DNA of 26,082 nucleotides, from contig PAJD01000030.1 of assembly GCA_002705605.1 (NCBI GenBank), positions 23,760 to 49,841 on the forward strand, given 5' to 3'. Below the pieces are notes generated by a model. The model was not told the DNA's origin. It ran no database searches and was given only the letters and a program-made list of their open reading frames with translations. The DNA is from Fidelibacterota bacterium. Its GTDB lineage: Bacteria; Fidelibacterota; Marinisomatia; SCGC-AAA003-L08; D37C17. Of the stretch, positions 16,138 through 23,867 are shown in pieces. A program made the translations under genes and the position numbers. The first letter of the stretch is position 1; the number at the start of each line of letters is the position of its first letter.

Positions 16138-17085
16138 ATGAAATTCTTAAAACCAAAAATAATTATTAGTAAATGCTTAGAATTTGATGCGTGCAGATAT
16201 GATGGTCAATTAATAAATAATAATCACATTAATAAACTAAAACCATTTATTGATTTTATTCCTGTATGTCCAGAAGTTGAAATTGGTATGGGAACACCTA
16301 GAGAAACTATAAAAATTGTTGAAAATAAAAATGAAACATTACTCTATCAATCTGCAACAAAAAAAGATTTCAATGATAAAATGAATTCATTTTCAAAAAA
16401 ATATTTAAATAATGTAGAAAATATCGATGGATTCATTTTAAAATCACAATCTCCATCCTGTGGATATAAATCAGCTAAAATCTATCCAAAAAAAAACAAC
16501 GCTTCAGCTCTTAAAAAAGGAGATGGAATATTTACAAGAAACATCTTATCAAAGTTTCCAAATCATCCTATTGAAGAAGAAAAAAGATTAAATAATATTT
16601 ATATAAGAGAACATTTTTTAACCTGTATTTTCACTGTTGCAGATTTTAAGACAGTCAATAATTTCAATACACTTTATAGATATCATGCTAAACATAAATA
16701 TTTATTCATGTCATATAATCAAACGCTTATGTCAAAAATGGGTAATATTGCAGCTAATGAAAAAAATGAAAATTTTAATTTAATTAAAAATAAATATTTC
16801 AAATCATTGCTTATTCTATTATCAAAAAAGTCCAGATATAAATCAAATATTAATACTCAAATGCATGTTTTAGGATATTTTAAAAATCTATTAACATCTA
16901 AAGAAAAAAAACATTTTTTAGATAAGTTAGAACTTTATAGAAAAAGAAAAATTCCTATATCATCAGTTAATAATATACTGCACTCATGGATTTATAGATT
17001 TGAAAATGAGTATCTAATGGATCAAAGTTTCTTCAATCCATTTCCTGAAGATCTTATATATAAAGAAGTATCTAGATTTGAATAA
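16138..17085 (+). CDS. DUF523-DUF1722 protein (TudS-like iron-sulfur domain with YbgA domain)
   Basis: A 315-aa two-domain protein. The N-terminal DUF523 has IISKCLEFDACRYDGQ (Cys13, Cys19), FIPVCPEVEIGMGTPRE (Cys44) and LKSQSPSCGYKSAKIY (Cys108); in the TudS thiouracil desulfidase branch, conserved cysteines of this domain bind a [4Fe-4S] cluster. The C-terminal DUF1722 (about 195-310) shows LYRYHAKHKYLFMSYNQ, MGNIAAN and the end FFNPFPEDL. The fusion is common in bacteria, often near photolyase or stress genes. Likely role: sulfur removal or RNA/nucleobase-related chemistry, unproven for this fusion. It converges with the hydrolase gene, ending one base before it. Confidence 0.9.
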   Translation: MKFLKPKIIISKCLEFDACRYDGQLINNNHINKLKPFIDFIPVCPEVEIGMGTPRETIKIVENKNETLLYQSATKKDFNDKMNSFSKKYLNNVENIDGFILKSQSPSCGYKSAKIYPKKNNASALKKGDGIFTRNILSKFPNHPIEEEKRLNNIYIREHFLTCIFTVADFKTVNNFNTLYRYHAKHKYLFMSYNQTLMSKMGNIAANEKNENFNLIKNKYFKSLLILLSKKSRYKSNINTQMHVLGYFKNLLTSKEKKHFLDKLELYRKRKIPISSVNNILHSWIYRFENEYLMDQSFFNPFPEDLIYKEVSRFE

Positions 17086-18252
17086 TTAATTTAAAATAAT
17101 ATTAATTAAAAGTATTATATCTTGAACATTCACTATATTATCTAAATTTAAATCTGCAGAGCTATTATATCCACTTGATGTTAAAACTAAATTAACAGCC
17201 AATACAACATCTTGAATGTTTATAACTAAATCAGAATTTAAATCACCTAATAAACTTTGTTCACACTCTAAATTAGTTAAATACTCTGATGCAGAGGATG
17301 GTATCTGAAGTAAAGACTCACACACAGAGTCATCATCTAATACATGATAACGAAGCCAGTTCAAAGCATAATCTTGAACTTCTCCATATGGATATGCAGC
17401 AAAGCCGTGACCACTATTTGCACCTTCAAACATGATTTTATCAGTAGATTCAGGCATATTAGCATATATATCTTGTCCTAACATTCCTTCATACGCAGTT
17501 AATTCATTCACTTCTACTTCTCCAGCAAATATTAATGATGGAACTGGGTGATCAACAAATTCTGGAACTAAGCATATACAATAAGTTTCTCCTTCATAAG
17601 TATCAGCAGGACATAAATCACAGTCTTCAAAAATAACTGTTGGATTTAATGAGATAACTGCTTTTAATGAACTATCCATCATTGCTGCATCATGAGATGC
17701 TCCACCTCCCATTGAATATCCTGAAACTGAAAAACTATTTTCATCAATAAGTCCATAAAGTGGAGAATCAACTCGATTATTTTCTTGCTTAATTGATTCA
17801 ATCGCATCAATAAGTCCCTCACCTCTTTGGTAATGAGAATCATTAATTTCATCATTAGGTCCTATCCTCATTGCAATAAAACCATGTGAAGCATAAAACT
17901 CTGTCCAACTTGACATTTCAGAACTCCCGCCACCAAATCCAGGAGTTAAAACTATAGATTTATAAGGAGGATTACCATCAATAGGATAATATAAAACACC
18001 ATCTCTATAATCAGGACCATTCCTAAGTCCTTGTGATTCAGTTATTGTAGAATAATCATAAGGCCCATCTCCTGAACCACCCCCACCAGTACCTCCACCA
18101 GTACTTCCACCACCTATATTTTGACATTCATTGGTATCATAATTCCACTCACAATATGTGGGCCATTCATTGCATTCAGATTCTGTAGTTAAATCAGGGC
18201 AATCTGAATATATAAAACTTAATAAGACTAGACTTCTAAATAAATTTTTCAT
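17086..18252 (-). CDS. Secreted cutinase/PETase-like hydrolase with dockerin tail
   Basis: A 388-aa exported ester hydrolase. Signal peptide 1-16, then a cysteine-rich knot (CPDLTTESECNEWPTYCEW, 18-36), a Gly/Ser linker (47-63) and an alpha/beta-hydrolase domain (about 64-330) resembling bacterial cutinases and PET hydrolases: GVLYYP, SIVLTPGFGGGSS, YASHGFIAM, nucleophile elbow SGYSMGGGAS (Ser180), SLKAVISLNP, PSLIFAG, His282 in GHGF and a C-terminal Cys pair 311/330 at the place of the PETase C-terminal disulfide. The usual catalytic Asp position reads Glu247 by my alignment. An insert at 208-232 adds four Cys. The end is a dockerin pair (GDLNSDLVINIQD, ADLNLDNIVNVQD). Substrate could be a polyester, cutin-like lipid or other ester. 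Confidence 0.88.
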   Translation of the reverse strand: MKNLFRSLVLLSFIYSDCPDLTTESECNEWPTYCEWNYDTNECQNIGGGSTGGGTGGGGSGDGPYDYSTITESQGLRNGPDYRDGVLYYPIDGNPPYKSIVLTPGFGGGSSEMSSWTEFYASHGFIAMRIGPNDEINDSHYQRGEGLIDAIESIKQENNRVDSPLYGLIDENSFSVSGYSMGGGASHDAAMMDSSLKAVISLNPTVIFEDCDLCPADTYEGETYCICLVPEFVDHPVPSLIFAGEVEVNELTAYEGMLGQDIYANMPESTDKIMFEGANSGHGFAAYPYGEVQDYALNWLRYHVLDDDSVCESLLQIPSSASEYLTNLECEQSLLGDLNSDLVINIQDVVLAVNLVLTSSGYNSSADLNLDNIVNVQDIILLINIILN

Positions 18253-18304
18253 TTTAATTATATTTTTTTATTAATTAAGACAGACAATTTTAAGGCAAAT
18301 AAAT

Positions 18305-18335
18305 ATCTTTAATGCTAAGAATTTTTATTAAAGAT
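18305..18335 (-). terminator. Possible weak hairpin after the lipocalin gene
   Basis: Nine-base inverted repeat ATCTTTAAT (18305-18313) / ATTAAAGAT (18327-18335) around a 13-base loop, just past the stop of the lipocalin gene on the minus strand. It is A/T only apart from one G-C pair, and has no long T-run, so it may be chance in such AT-rich DNA. Confidence 0.25.
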
Positions 18336-18343
18336 TGTAACAG

Positions 18344-18859
18344 TTAATTATTAATATGTAATACTTTTTCAAAATCATTTTTATTATACTTAAAATCTTT
18401 CTCCAAAGTATCTAAAATATTAATATACAATAATGAATCCATCATTGTTGAACGAGACATTATCCAACCAAATGTATTGTCAGGATAGCCCACAACCATA
18501 TAATCATAATTTTCATCTAGCATAATCACTTCATATGGGGCTTTGTAAAATGGAAACCATGGTTTGATAAACTGAATATCCCACCTTCCTGGAATATTTT
18601 CATCAACCACAATACCCTTTTGCTTTATCATTTTTTCTTTACCGTTTTTAATCGTTTTATATGTAATTCCTATAGTTCCATCTTCGTTTAATACATAATC
18701 ATCATAAGAATTAGTACCACCTTCTTCTATCCAATTTGGAATAAGAGCAAAAACATACCATCTACCCATAAACTTATCTAAATCTATATTTTTAACAACA
18801 GGATGGCAAAAGAGAATTGAAAAATTTATTAATAGTATTATTAGAACATTTTTTTTCAT
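18344..18859 (-). CDS. Lipocalin family protein (Blc-like)
   Basis: A 171-aa exported beta-barrel that probably binds a hydrophobic ligand. Start at ATG 18859 gives a signal peptide (MKKNVLIILLINFSILFC); an in-frame TTG at 18877 is less likely. The lipocalin signature is LDKFMGRWYVFALIPNWIEE with GRWY at 32-35, followed by strand pairs (DGTIGITYKTIKNG, PGRWDIQFIKPWFPF, YEVIMLDENYDYMVVGYP) and the closing GWIMSRS. E. coli Blc is an outer-membrane lipoprotein of similar length; here the residues before Cys18 (ILF) do not match a standard lipobox, so a lipid anchor is uncertain. It follows the ferritin-like gene by 20 bases and may be co-transcribed with it. Confidence 0.9.
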   Translation of the reverse strand: MKKNVLIILLINFSILFCHPVVKNIDLDKFMGRWYVFALIPNWIEEGGTNSYDDYVLNEDGTIGITYKTIKNGKEKMIKQKGIVVDENIPGRWDIQFIKPWFPFYKAPYEVIMLDENYDYMVVGYPDNTFGWIMSRSTMMDSLLYINILDTLEKDFKYNKNDFEKVLHINN

Positions 18860-18879
18860 CAATAATATTTTCAACAATT

Positions 18880-19305
18880 TTAATTATTTTCTTTCAACAT
18901 TTTTTCAACTTCAAGTACATGTAATTCTTCCTGACCTATCATAGTTCTCGCATACTCTTCTAAATAAACAGATTGATCATTAACAATATCTAACAATTCA
19001 TAATAAATTTTAATTGCTTTTTTTTCATGTTCCAAAGTTTCTTGTAATATATCTTTTATATTATGTTTATCTGTTTCTTCAAGATTATCAATACCAAGTG
19101 GAGGATGTCCACCTAAACCAGTTATATATTCACCAGCCATATTTGCATGAGTCAAAGATTCTGATGCTTGAGCTTTAAAAAAATCAATTAATGGTAATCT
19201 ATTATACCCAAATATCATTAATGAATAATGTGTATACCTAATAACTCCTGATAATTCTAAAATAAAAATTTCGCTTAACTTATCTATAACATTTTTTTTA
19301 TCCAT
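18880..19305 (-). CDS. Ferritin-like / bacterioferritin-like diiron protein
   Basis: A 141-aa four-helix protein of the ferritin-like superfamily. Candidate iron ligands are spread as in bacterioferritins: Glu17 in FILELSG, Glu49 and His53 in QASESLTHA, Glu92/Glu94 in TLEHEKK, and Glu126 and His129 in GQEELH. No heme-binding Met is obvious. A strong Shine-Dalgarno (GGGGAG, 19313-19318) stands seven bases before ATG 19305 and fixes the start. It is probably an iron store or oxidative-stress detoxifier; Dps-like DNA binding is possible but no basic tail is seen. Shares a divergent intergenic region with the DNA glycosylase gene. Confidence 0.88.
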   Translation of the reverse strand: MDKKNVIDKLSEIFILELSGVIRYTHYSLMIFGYNRLPLIDFFKAQASESLTHANMAGEYITGLGGHPPLGIDNLEETDKHNIKDILQETLEHEKKAIKIYYELLDIVNDQSVYLEEYARTMIGQEELHVLEVEKMLKENN

Positions 19306-19312
19306 AAATTTT

Positions 19313-19318
19313 CTCCCC
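19313..19318 (-). promoter_or_regulatory. Strong Shine-Dalgarno of the ferritin-like gene
   Basis: GGGGAG on the minus strand, seven bases upstream of ATG 19305. It stands out in a genome window where most genes lack a clear site, suggesting high translation of the ferritin-like protein. Confidence 0.8.
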
Positions 19319-19392
19319 TATAATGTAATAAGTTACAAATTAACATAATATTTTATATACTATTAAATTGAATTTAAATATTAATTTTATAA

Positions 19393-20007
19393 ATGAATCA
19401 AAAAACAATAAATCTTGCTATTACACATTTAAGTAATGATTCAAAATTAAAAACAATAATTGATAATCATAGCAAACCTAATTTTAAAAAAAATAATGAT
19501 TATTATAATTCATTAGCTAAATCAATCATTTATCAACAACTAAGTGGAAAAGTTGCAAATATAATTTATAATAGATTTCTAAATACCTTTCAAAACAGAA
19601 AACTCGATCCTAAGATTATTATAAATATGAGTGAAAAAGAACTTAAAAATATTGGTTTATCAAAACAAAAAACTAGCTATATCAAAGACCTGTCTTTATA
19701 TTTTTTAAAAAAGAAAAACTCTATTGATTTTAAATTAATGAATGATGATGAAATAAGAAATGAATTAATATTAATTAAAGGAATAGGACATTGGACTATA
19801 GATATGTTTTTAATGTTTACAATGTTAAGACCAAATATTTTACCTACTGGTGATTTAGGAATAAAAAAGGGATTTAAAAAATTATTTAATCTAAAAGATT
19901 TACCAGATGATGAGTATATGTTAAAAAAATCAAAGCCTTGGGAACCATATAGAACAATTGCTTGTTGTTATTTATGGAGACTTGTTGATGATGAAGATTT
20001 TTGGTAA
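19393..20007 (+). CDS. DNA-3-methyladenine glycosylase II (AlkA-like, HhH-GPD)
   Basis: A 204-aa base-excision repair glycosylase that removes alkylated purines. The HhH-GPD motifs are intact: IIYQQLSGKVANIIYNRF (45-62), the helix-hairpin-helix LILIKGIGHWTIDMF (125-139), and the catalytic Asp154 in ILPTGDLGIKKGF. The end SKPWEPYRTIACCYLWRL is the conserved C-terminal helix of AlkA-type enzymes. It lacks the N-terminal beta domain of E. coli AlkA, as do many short homologues. ATG 19393 is the natural start, with no strong Shine-Dalgarno. It diverges from the ferritin-like gene and converges with the cysteine-rich gene at a 9-base gap. Confidence 0.92.
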   Translation: MNQKTINLAITHLSNDSKLKTIIDNHSKPNFKKNNDYYNSLAKSIIYQQLSGKVANIIYNRFLNTFQNRKLDPKIIINMSEKELKNIGLSKQKTSYIKDLSLYFLKKKNSIDFKLMNDDEIRNELILIKGIGHWTIDMFLMFTMLRPNILPTGDLGIKKGFKKLFNLKDLPDDEYMLKKSKPWEPYRTIACCYLWRLVDDEDFW

Positions 20008-20016
20008 ATATATTTA

Positions 20017-21042
20017 TTATAAAATTAGATTTATTAAAAGAATAATATCTTGAACATTTATTAACTCATCATAATTCATATCAACTATAATATTATATTC
20101 ACTATATAAAATAAGATTAACTGATTGTATAACATCTAAGACATTAATTATTAGATCACCATTAATATCACCTTGTGTATATGGGATTTCTTCACAATAG
20201 CTATTATCAATTTGGTATGTTCCTCCATCGCATTCATACCAACAACAACCTGCACAACTCCCATGATAAAAACCACAACTCCAATTACACTCAGAATTTG
20301 CGATGCATTGATTTTGTGTTAATGAATAACAAGAACCAACATCAATATCTACAATCCAATCACAACCAAAACTATCTTCACAATTTGATTGTTCCATTTC
20401 TGAGCATTCTGGCATTACTATTTCTTGACAATAGCTGTTATCTATTTCATATGGGCCACCATCACAACTATAATTACACCAACCCATATAATCATCAATA
20501 AAATCACAGTTCCAATTACATTCAGGATTTAATTCACAATCATCACCCCAAAGATTTCCACAATTTCCATTTTCTATATCTTCAACCCATTCACAAACAC
20601 CATCAGAACTACATTCTGTTTCATTCATTTCAGAACAATCTGGAGGTAAAACCTCAATGCAATTTCCTTCATCAACAAAATAGTTTCCTCCACTACAAAC
20701 ACTATTATCTATTTGAAATCCACCACCTACACAATCACTTCCATGATTACCCCAACCTCCCCAACTCCACTCCCAGCTACAACCATAATCGGAATATTCA
20801 GCACATGCTTCTGAACTTCCAAAATTACTGCAACTATAATAAGTTGTTTGTGTATCCCATGAGCATTGGTCTACATTATTACAGGCAAATTCTTCTTCTT
20901 CAGAATTACAATTTTGGAGTATTAAATTATCTTCCCAATTACAATGAGGATCATCGTGACATTCTTCAATATTATAATTTTCACATTGAGAATAAATAAT
21001 TCCAAAATAAAGGAAACAGTAAACTATATATTTCAAATTCAT
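20017..21042 (-). CDS. Secreted cysteine-rich repeat protein with C-terminal dockerin
   Basis: A 341-aa exported protein with no enzyme motif. Signal peptide 1-18. Residues 20-285 carry more than 40 Cys in modules of the form C-x-x-x-x-x-x-x-C-x-x-x-x-x-C-x-W. Two long copies run at about 136-195 and 213-272 (period ~77): each starts CSEM, includes a CxW-V/I-DI core and ends YEIDNSYC or YQIDNSYC; a partial copy ends QIDNSVC near 116. Residues 291-341 are the dockerin pair (GDINGDLIINVLD, VDMNYDELINVQD). The same Cys/Trp knot appears in short form in the PETase-like protein. A disulfide-rich surface-binding or spacer role is inferred. Plus-strand ORFs at 20175 and 20805 are shadows of the biased codons. 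Confidence 0.82.
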   Translation of the reverse strand: MNLKYIVYCFLYFGIIYSQCENYNIEECHDDPHCNWEDNLILQNCNSEEEEFACNNVDQCSWDTQTTYYSCSNFGSSEACAEYSDYGCSWEWSWGGWGNHGSDCVGGGFQIDNSVCSGGNYFVDEGNCIEVLPPDCSEMNETECSSDGVCEWVEDIENGNCGNLWGDDCELNPECNWNCDFIDDYMGWCNYSCDGGPYEIDNSYCQEIVMPECSEMEQSNCEDSFGCDWIVDIDVGSCYSLTQNQCIANSECNWSCGFYHGSCAGCCWYECDGGTYQIDNSYCEEIPYTQGDINGDLIINVLDVIQSVNLILYSEYNIIVDMNYDELINVQDIILLINLIL

Positions 21043-21103
21043 ATAATAATATTAACTATTATTTTATAAGTTGTAAATACGACAATTTTTCACATTTATA
21101 GAT

Positions 21104-22675
21104 TTATATTGATTGAAGGAAAACTGTTAAATCAGTTTTTAGTTTAAGTTTCTTTTTTATTCTATAACGATGCTGTTCTACACCCCGTCTTGTTATTGCA
21201 AGAATTTCTGTTATTTCTATAGTTGAAAAATTCATTTTAATTAAATTACAAACTCTTAATTCAGACTCAGTAATAGAATTAGATTTATTTATAATATATT
21301 TATTAAAATCAGGATGAATATCATTAAATAATTTCATAAAGACATCCCAATTCTTTGTATGCATCATACGCTCATTACATAATTTTATTATTTTATTATT
21401 ACTTAAATTTTGTCTAGATATTTTAGTTGTAATATTTTTTAAAAACTCTCTTTCTGAAAAAGAAACAAGAGCTTCTGTTGTTAATTTTCTTTTCTTAGTT
21501 TCTATATCAAATTTTATTTTAAGATTATTTTCTTCCATTAGTGAAAAATCATTTTCTCTCGATAAATATTTAAGTGCATTTATGTTAATATCACTAAAAA
21601 TTCTATCTTTATCTTTTATACTTTTTTCTAACGCTTTATTTAACTGATTAATAATTAATGAGAACGATTTATCATCTTTTATCTTTTTATAAATCATTGA
21701 AATCATTTTCAATGTTTTAATATCTAAATCATATTCTTTTATAGATTTATTTTTTAGTAAAACATTATTAAAAGTTTTAATAGCTTCTTCATACTTATTA
21801 TTTTTATATAAATATTCTCCTATGCTATATAAAACTTTTGGAATCATTTTAACAGCATCCATTTTTTCAAATAATTTTAATGCTTTATCTAAATATTTTT
21901 TTGATTTGTTATTTTTTTTAAGATTTAAATAAATCTTACCCAATGAATGATATATATATGGTCTATATATCATATCATTATTATTTTTGCTAATCTCAAT
22001 AGCTCTTTGACACCTATCTTTTGCCTGATTATATTTTTTTCTTTCAATAAGATCATTTGCTGTGTTAGTCAATACTGGAATTAACGTTACTAAATCATTT
22101 TTTGATTCAGCTATTTTTATAACTTTATCATAATGAATATTAGATTTTTTATTATTTTTTATTTTACCATAAACAATTGCATATGCAACATTAAGCTTTA
22201 TAAAAGGATTATAATTCTCTATGCATTCAGAAATCAAGCTATTAGCTTTATCTAAATACTTAATTGCTAATAAATTTAAATTATAATCAGAAAATAGTAG
22301 ACCTAAATCAGTATATGAAAATATCAATCCATTAATACCAAGCGGATCATCAAGTATGGTCTTCCACATATCTATAACTTCATGAGAGTCTTTTACTAAA
22401 TTTTTTTGCAGTCCTAATTCTCTATTAAGTTTTATTACTAAAGTTAAATTATGAGCAATACAAAAAGTAATGCCACATTTTCTAGAAAGATTATTTATTT
22501 TATTTAATAAAACTAATCTCTGATTATGATTAATAGATGAACTTTGGAAGATAATAATATTAGCATTATACAGTATATCCTTATTCGATTCTAAAGATTT
22601 TATATTCTTATATAAAGAGGGTACATCTTTGAAATCTTTATTGTTTAATTGTTTAATAAGATTAGCCTTAGTCAA
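21104..22675 (-). CDS. TPR-repeat transcriptional regulator with LuxR-type HTH
   Basis: A 523-aa cytosolic protein without signal peptide. Residues about 105-345 hold tetratricopeptide-like repeats (for example IYRPYIYHSLGKIYLNLKK and KYEEAIKTFNNVLLKN). The C-terminal 60 residues are a LuxR/GerE helix-turn-helix: ESELRVCNLIKMNFSTIEIT, ILAITRRGVEQHRYRIKKKL. The rest is lysine-rich, reflecting AT bias. It starts at TTG 22675, with GGAG seven bases upstream; the next Met is about 100 residues in, after clear coding sequence. Such TPR-LuxR proteins usually sense a protein or ligand and switch nearby surface or stress genes. It lies among dockerin-protein genes, so these may be targets. Confidence 0.88.
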   Translation of the reverse strand: MTKANLIKQLNNKDFKDVPSLYKNIKSLESNKDILYNANIIIFQSSSINHNQRLVLLNKINNLSRKCGITFCIAHNLTLVIKLNRELGLQKNLVKDSHEVIDMWKTILDDPLGINGLIFSYTDLGLLFSDYNLNLLAIKYLDKANSLISECIENYNPFIKLNVAYAIVYGKIKNNKKSNIHYDKVIKIAESKNDLVTLIPVLTNTANDLIERKKYNQAKDRCQRAIEISKNNNDMIYRPYIYHSLGKIYLNLKKNNKSKKYLDKALKLFEKMDAVKMIPKVLYSIGEYLYKNNKYEEAIKTFNNVLLKNKSIKEYDLDIKTLKMISMIYKKIKDDKSFSLIINQLNKALEKSIKDKDRIFSDININALKYLSRENDFSLMEENNLKIKFDIETKKRKLTTEALVSFSEREFLKNITTKISRQNLSNNKIIKLCNERMMHTKNWDVFMKLFNDIHPDFNKYIINKSNSITESELRVCNLIKMNFSTIEITEILAITRRGVEQHRYRIKKKLKLKTDLTVFLQSI

Positions 22676-22682
22676 AAATAAG

Positions 22683-22686
22683 CTCC
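22683..22686 (-). promoter_or_regulatory. Shine-Dalgarno GGAG deciding the TTG start of the TPR-LuxR gene
   Basis: GGAG on the minus strand, seven bases before TTG 22675. With no ATG in the first 100 codons, it supports TTG as the start. Confidence 0.65.
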
Positions 22687-22693
22687 ACTTTAA

Positions 22694-22699
22694 ATTATA
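22694..22699 (-). promoter_or_regulatory. Possible -10 box for the TPR-LuxR gene
   Basis: A perfect TATAAT lies 18 bases before the TTG start, which would leave a leader of only about ten bases. No good -35 box is seen 17 bases upstream, and TATAAT is common by chance at this base composition. Confidence 0.3.
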
Positions 22700-22771
22700 T
22701 CATAATATAACAAATAAAATAAAATTATTTAACTACGACTATTATTCACATTAGGAATTTTAAATAAGAAA

Positions 22772-23806
22772 TTAATTTAGAATAATACTAACTAATTCAA
22801 TTATATCAAGGATATTTACAGTGCCATCAAGATTCATGTCCGCTGAATCAAGATATTGATTAAATAAAATAATATTAATAATAGAAACAATATCCATTAC
22901 ATTTAAGACTCCATCATTATTCAAATCACCTAAAGGAATCTGTTCAACTGATAATTTCAATGCAACTGGCCTATGGTCTGATATATTTTGGTCATATTGA
23001 CTAAATCCTCCATCCATAAAATCATCAATCCTAATTACTTCAACATACAAATTATTATCAAATAATTCATTGGTAATAAGAATATGATCAAGATGAGATG
23101 GCCAACTAGGATATGACCATCCATTGCTATTACCTTGCGCTATATCCATATCAGTAAAAAAATAATTTTCAGAATCATCTAAAATCATTTGAAAAACATT
23201 ATCGTTAGGGTTATCATTCAACTCATCATTTAAATCACCAAGAATGATAACATTACTATCTGGAAAATAATTATCTACATATTCCTTCAATAAATTTGAA
23301 GCAAGATATCTTCTAGTTTCTTCATCATCATCATCATTAAGATTCATATTATCATCACCACAACATTTAAAATGGTTATTAATAATAATATAATTTTCAT
23401 TCATAAAGTTCATATCCATAACCATAGGAGATCTAGGGAATGGACTCCAATATGGTGAAGAAGTATAAATTTCATAAATATTATTAATTTCAACCGTTTG
23501 AGTATTATATATATAAGCTAATCCAGCGAACCAACTTGATTCTAAATATCCGTCATAATCATCTAATCCATTTACAACTTGATTAAATGATGATATATCA
23601 TCAACCTCCTGTATTGCTAAAATATCTATATCTAATGCTTCAATAATTTGTCCTACATAATCAATTGTAACTTGACCATTCTTGGGAAACCATTCAATAT
23701 TCCAAGTCATGATATCTAAATCATTATCTGTACCAAAGTACAACTCATCTAAATCTTGAGATAACGGAAAAGCTATAAAAGCAAATAATATTAAAATATT
23801 TTTCAT
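22772..23806 (-). CDS. Secreted endonuclease/exonuclease/phosphatase-family protein with dockerin
   Basis: A 344-aa exported enzyme of the EEP (DNase I-like) superfamily. Signal peptide 1-16. Catalytic motifs are intact: MTWNIEWFP (Asn36), IQEVDD (Glu67), NNHFKC (His145), ILGDLND (Asp191, Asn193), HLDHI (Asp240) and SDHRPV (Asp277, His278). This fits a Mg-dependent phosphodiesterase or nuclease acting outside the cell, perhaps scavenging phosphate and nucleotides from DNA. An acidic loop (DDNMNLNDDDDEETRR) follows the catalytic His. Residues 292-344 are the dockerin pair (GDLNNDGVLNVMD, ADMNLDGTVNILD). Phosphatase or sphingomyelinase activity cannot be ruled out from motifs alone. Confidence 0.9.
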   Translation of the reverse strand: MKNILILFAFIAFPLSQDLDELYFGTDNDLDIMTWNIEWFPKNGQVTIDYVGQIIEALDIDILAIQEVDDISSFNQVVNGLDDYDGYLESSWFAGLAYIYNTQTVEINNIYEIYTSSPYWSPFPRSPMVMDMNFMNENYIIINNHFKCCGDDNMNLNDDDDEETRRYLASNLLKEYVDNYFPDSNVIILGDLNDELNDNPNDNVFQMILDDSENYFFTDMDIAQGNSNGWSYPSWPSHLDHILITNELFDNNLYVEVIRIDDFMDGGFSQYDQNISDHRPVALKLSVEQIPLGDLNNDGVLNVMDIVSIINIILFNQYLDSADMNLDGTVNILDIIELVSIILN

Positions 23807-23867
23807 AGTTAAATATATTGATTATTTTTTAGAAAACAATTTATAGAAATTTAAGAAGTAAAAGAAA

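Noticed and set aside
20175..20999. Plus-strand ORFs rich in Asn, His and Tyr
   Set aside because: They are the antisense of the cysteine/Asp/Trp-rich repeats; composition is a codon-mirror effect.
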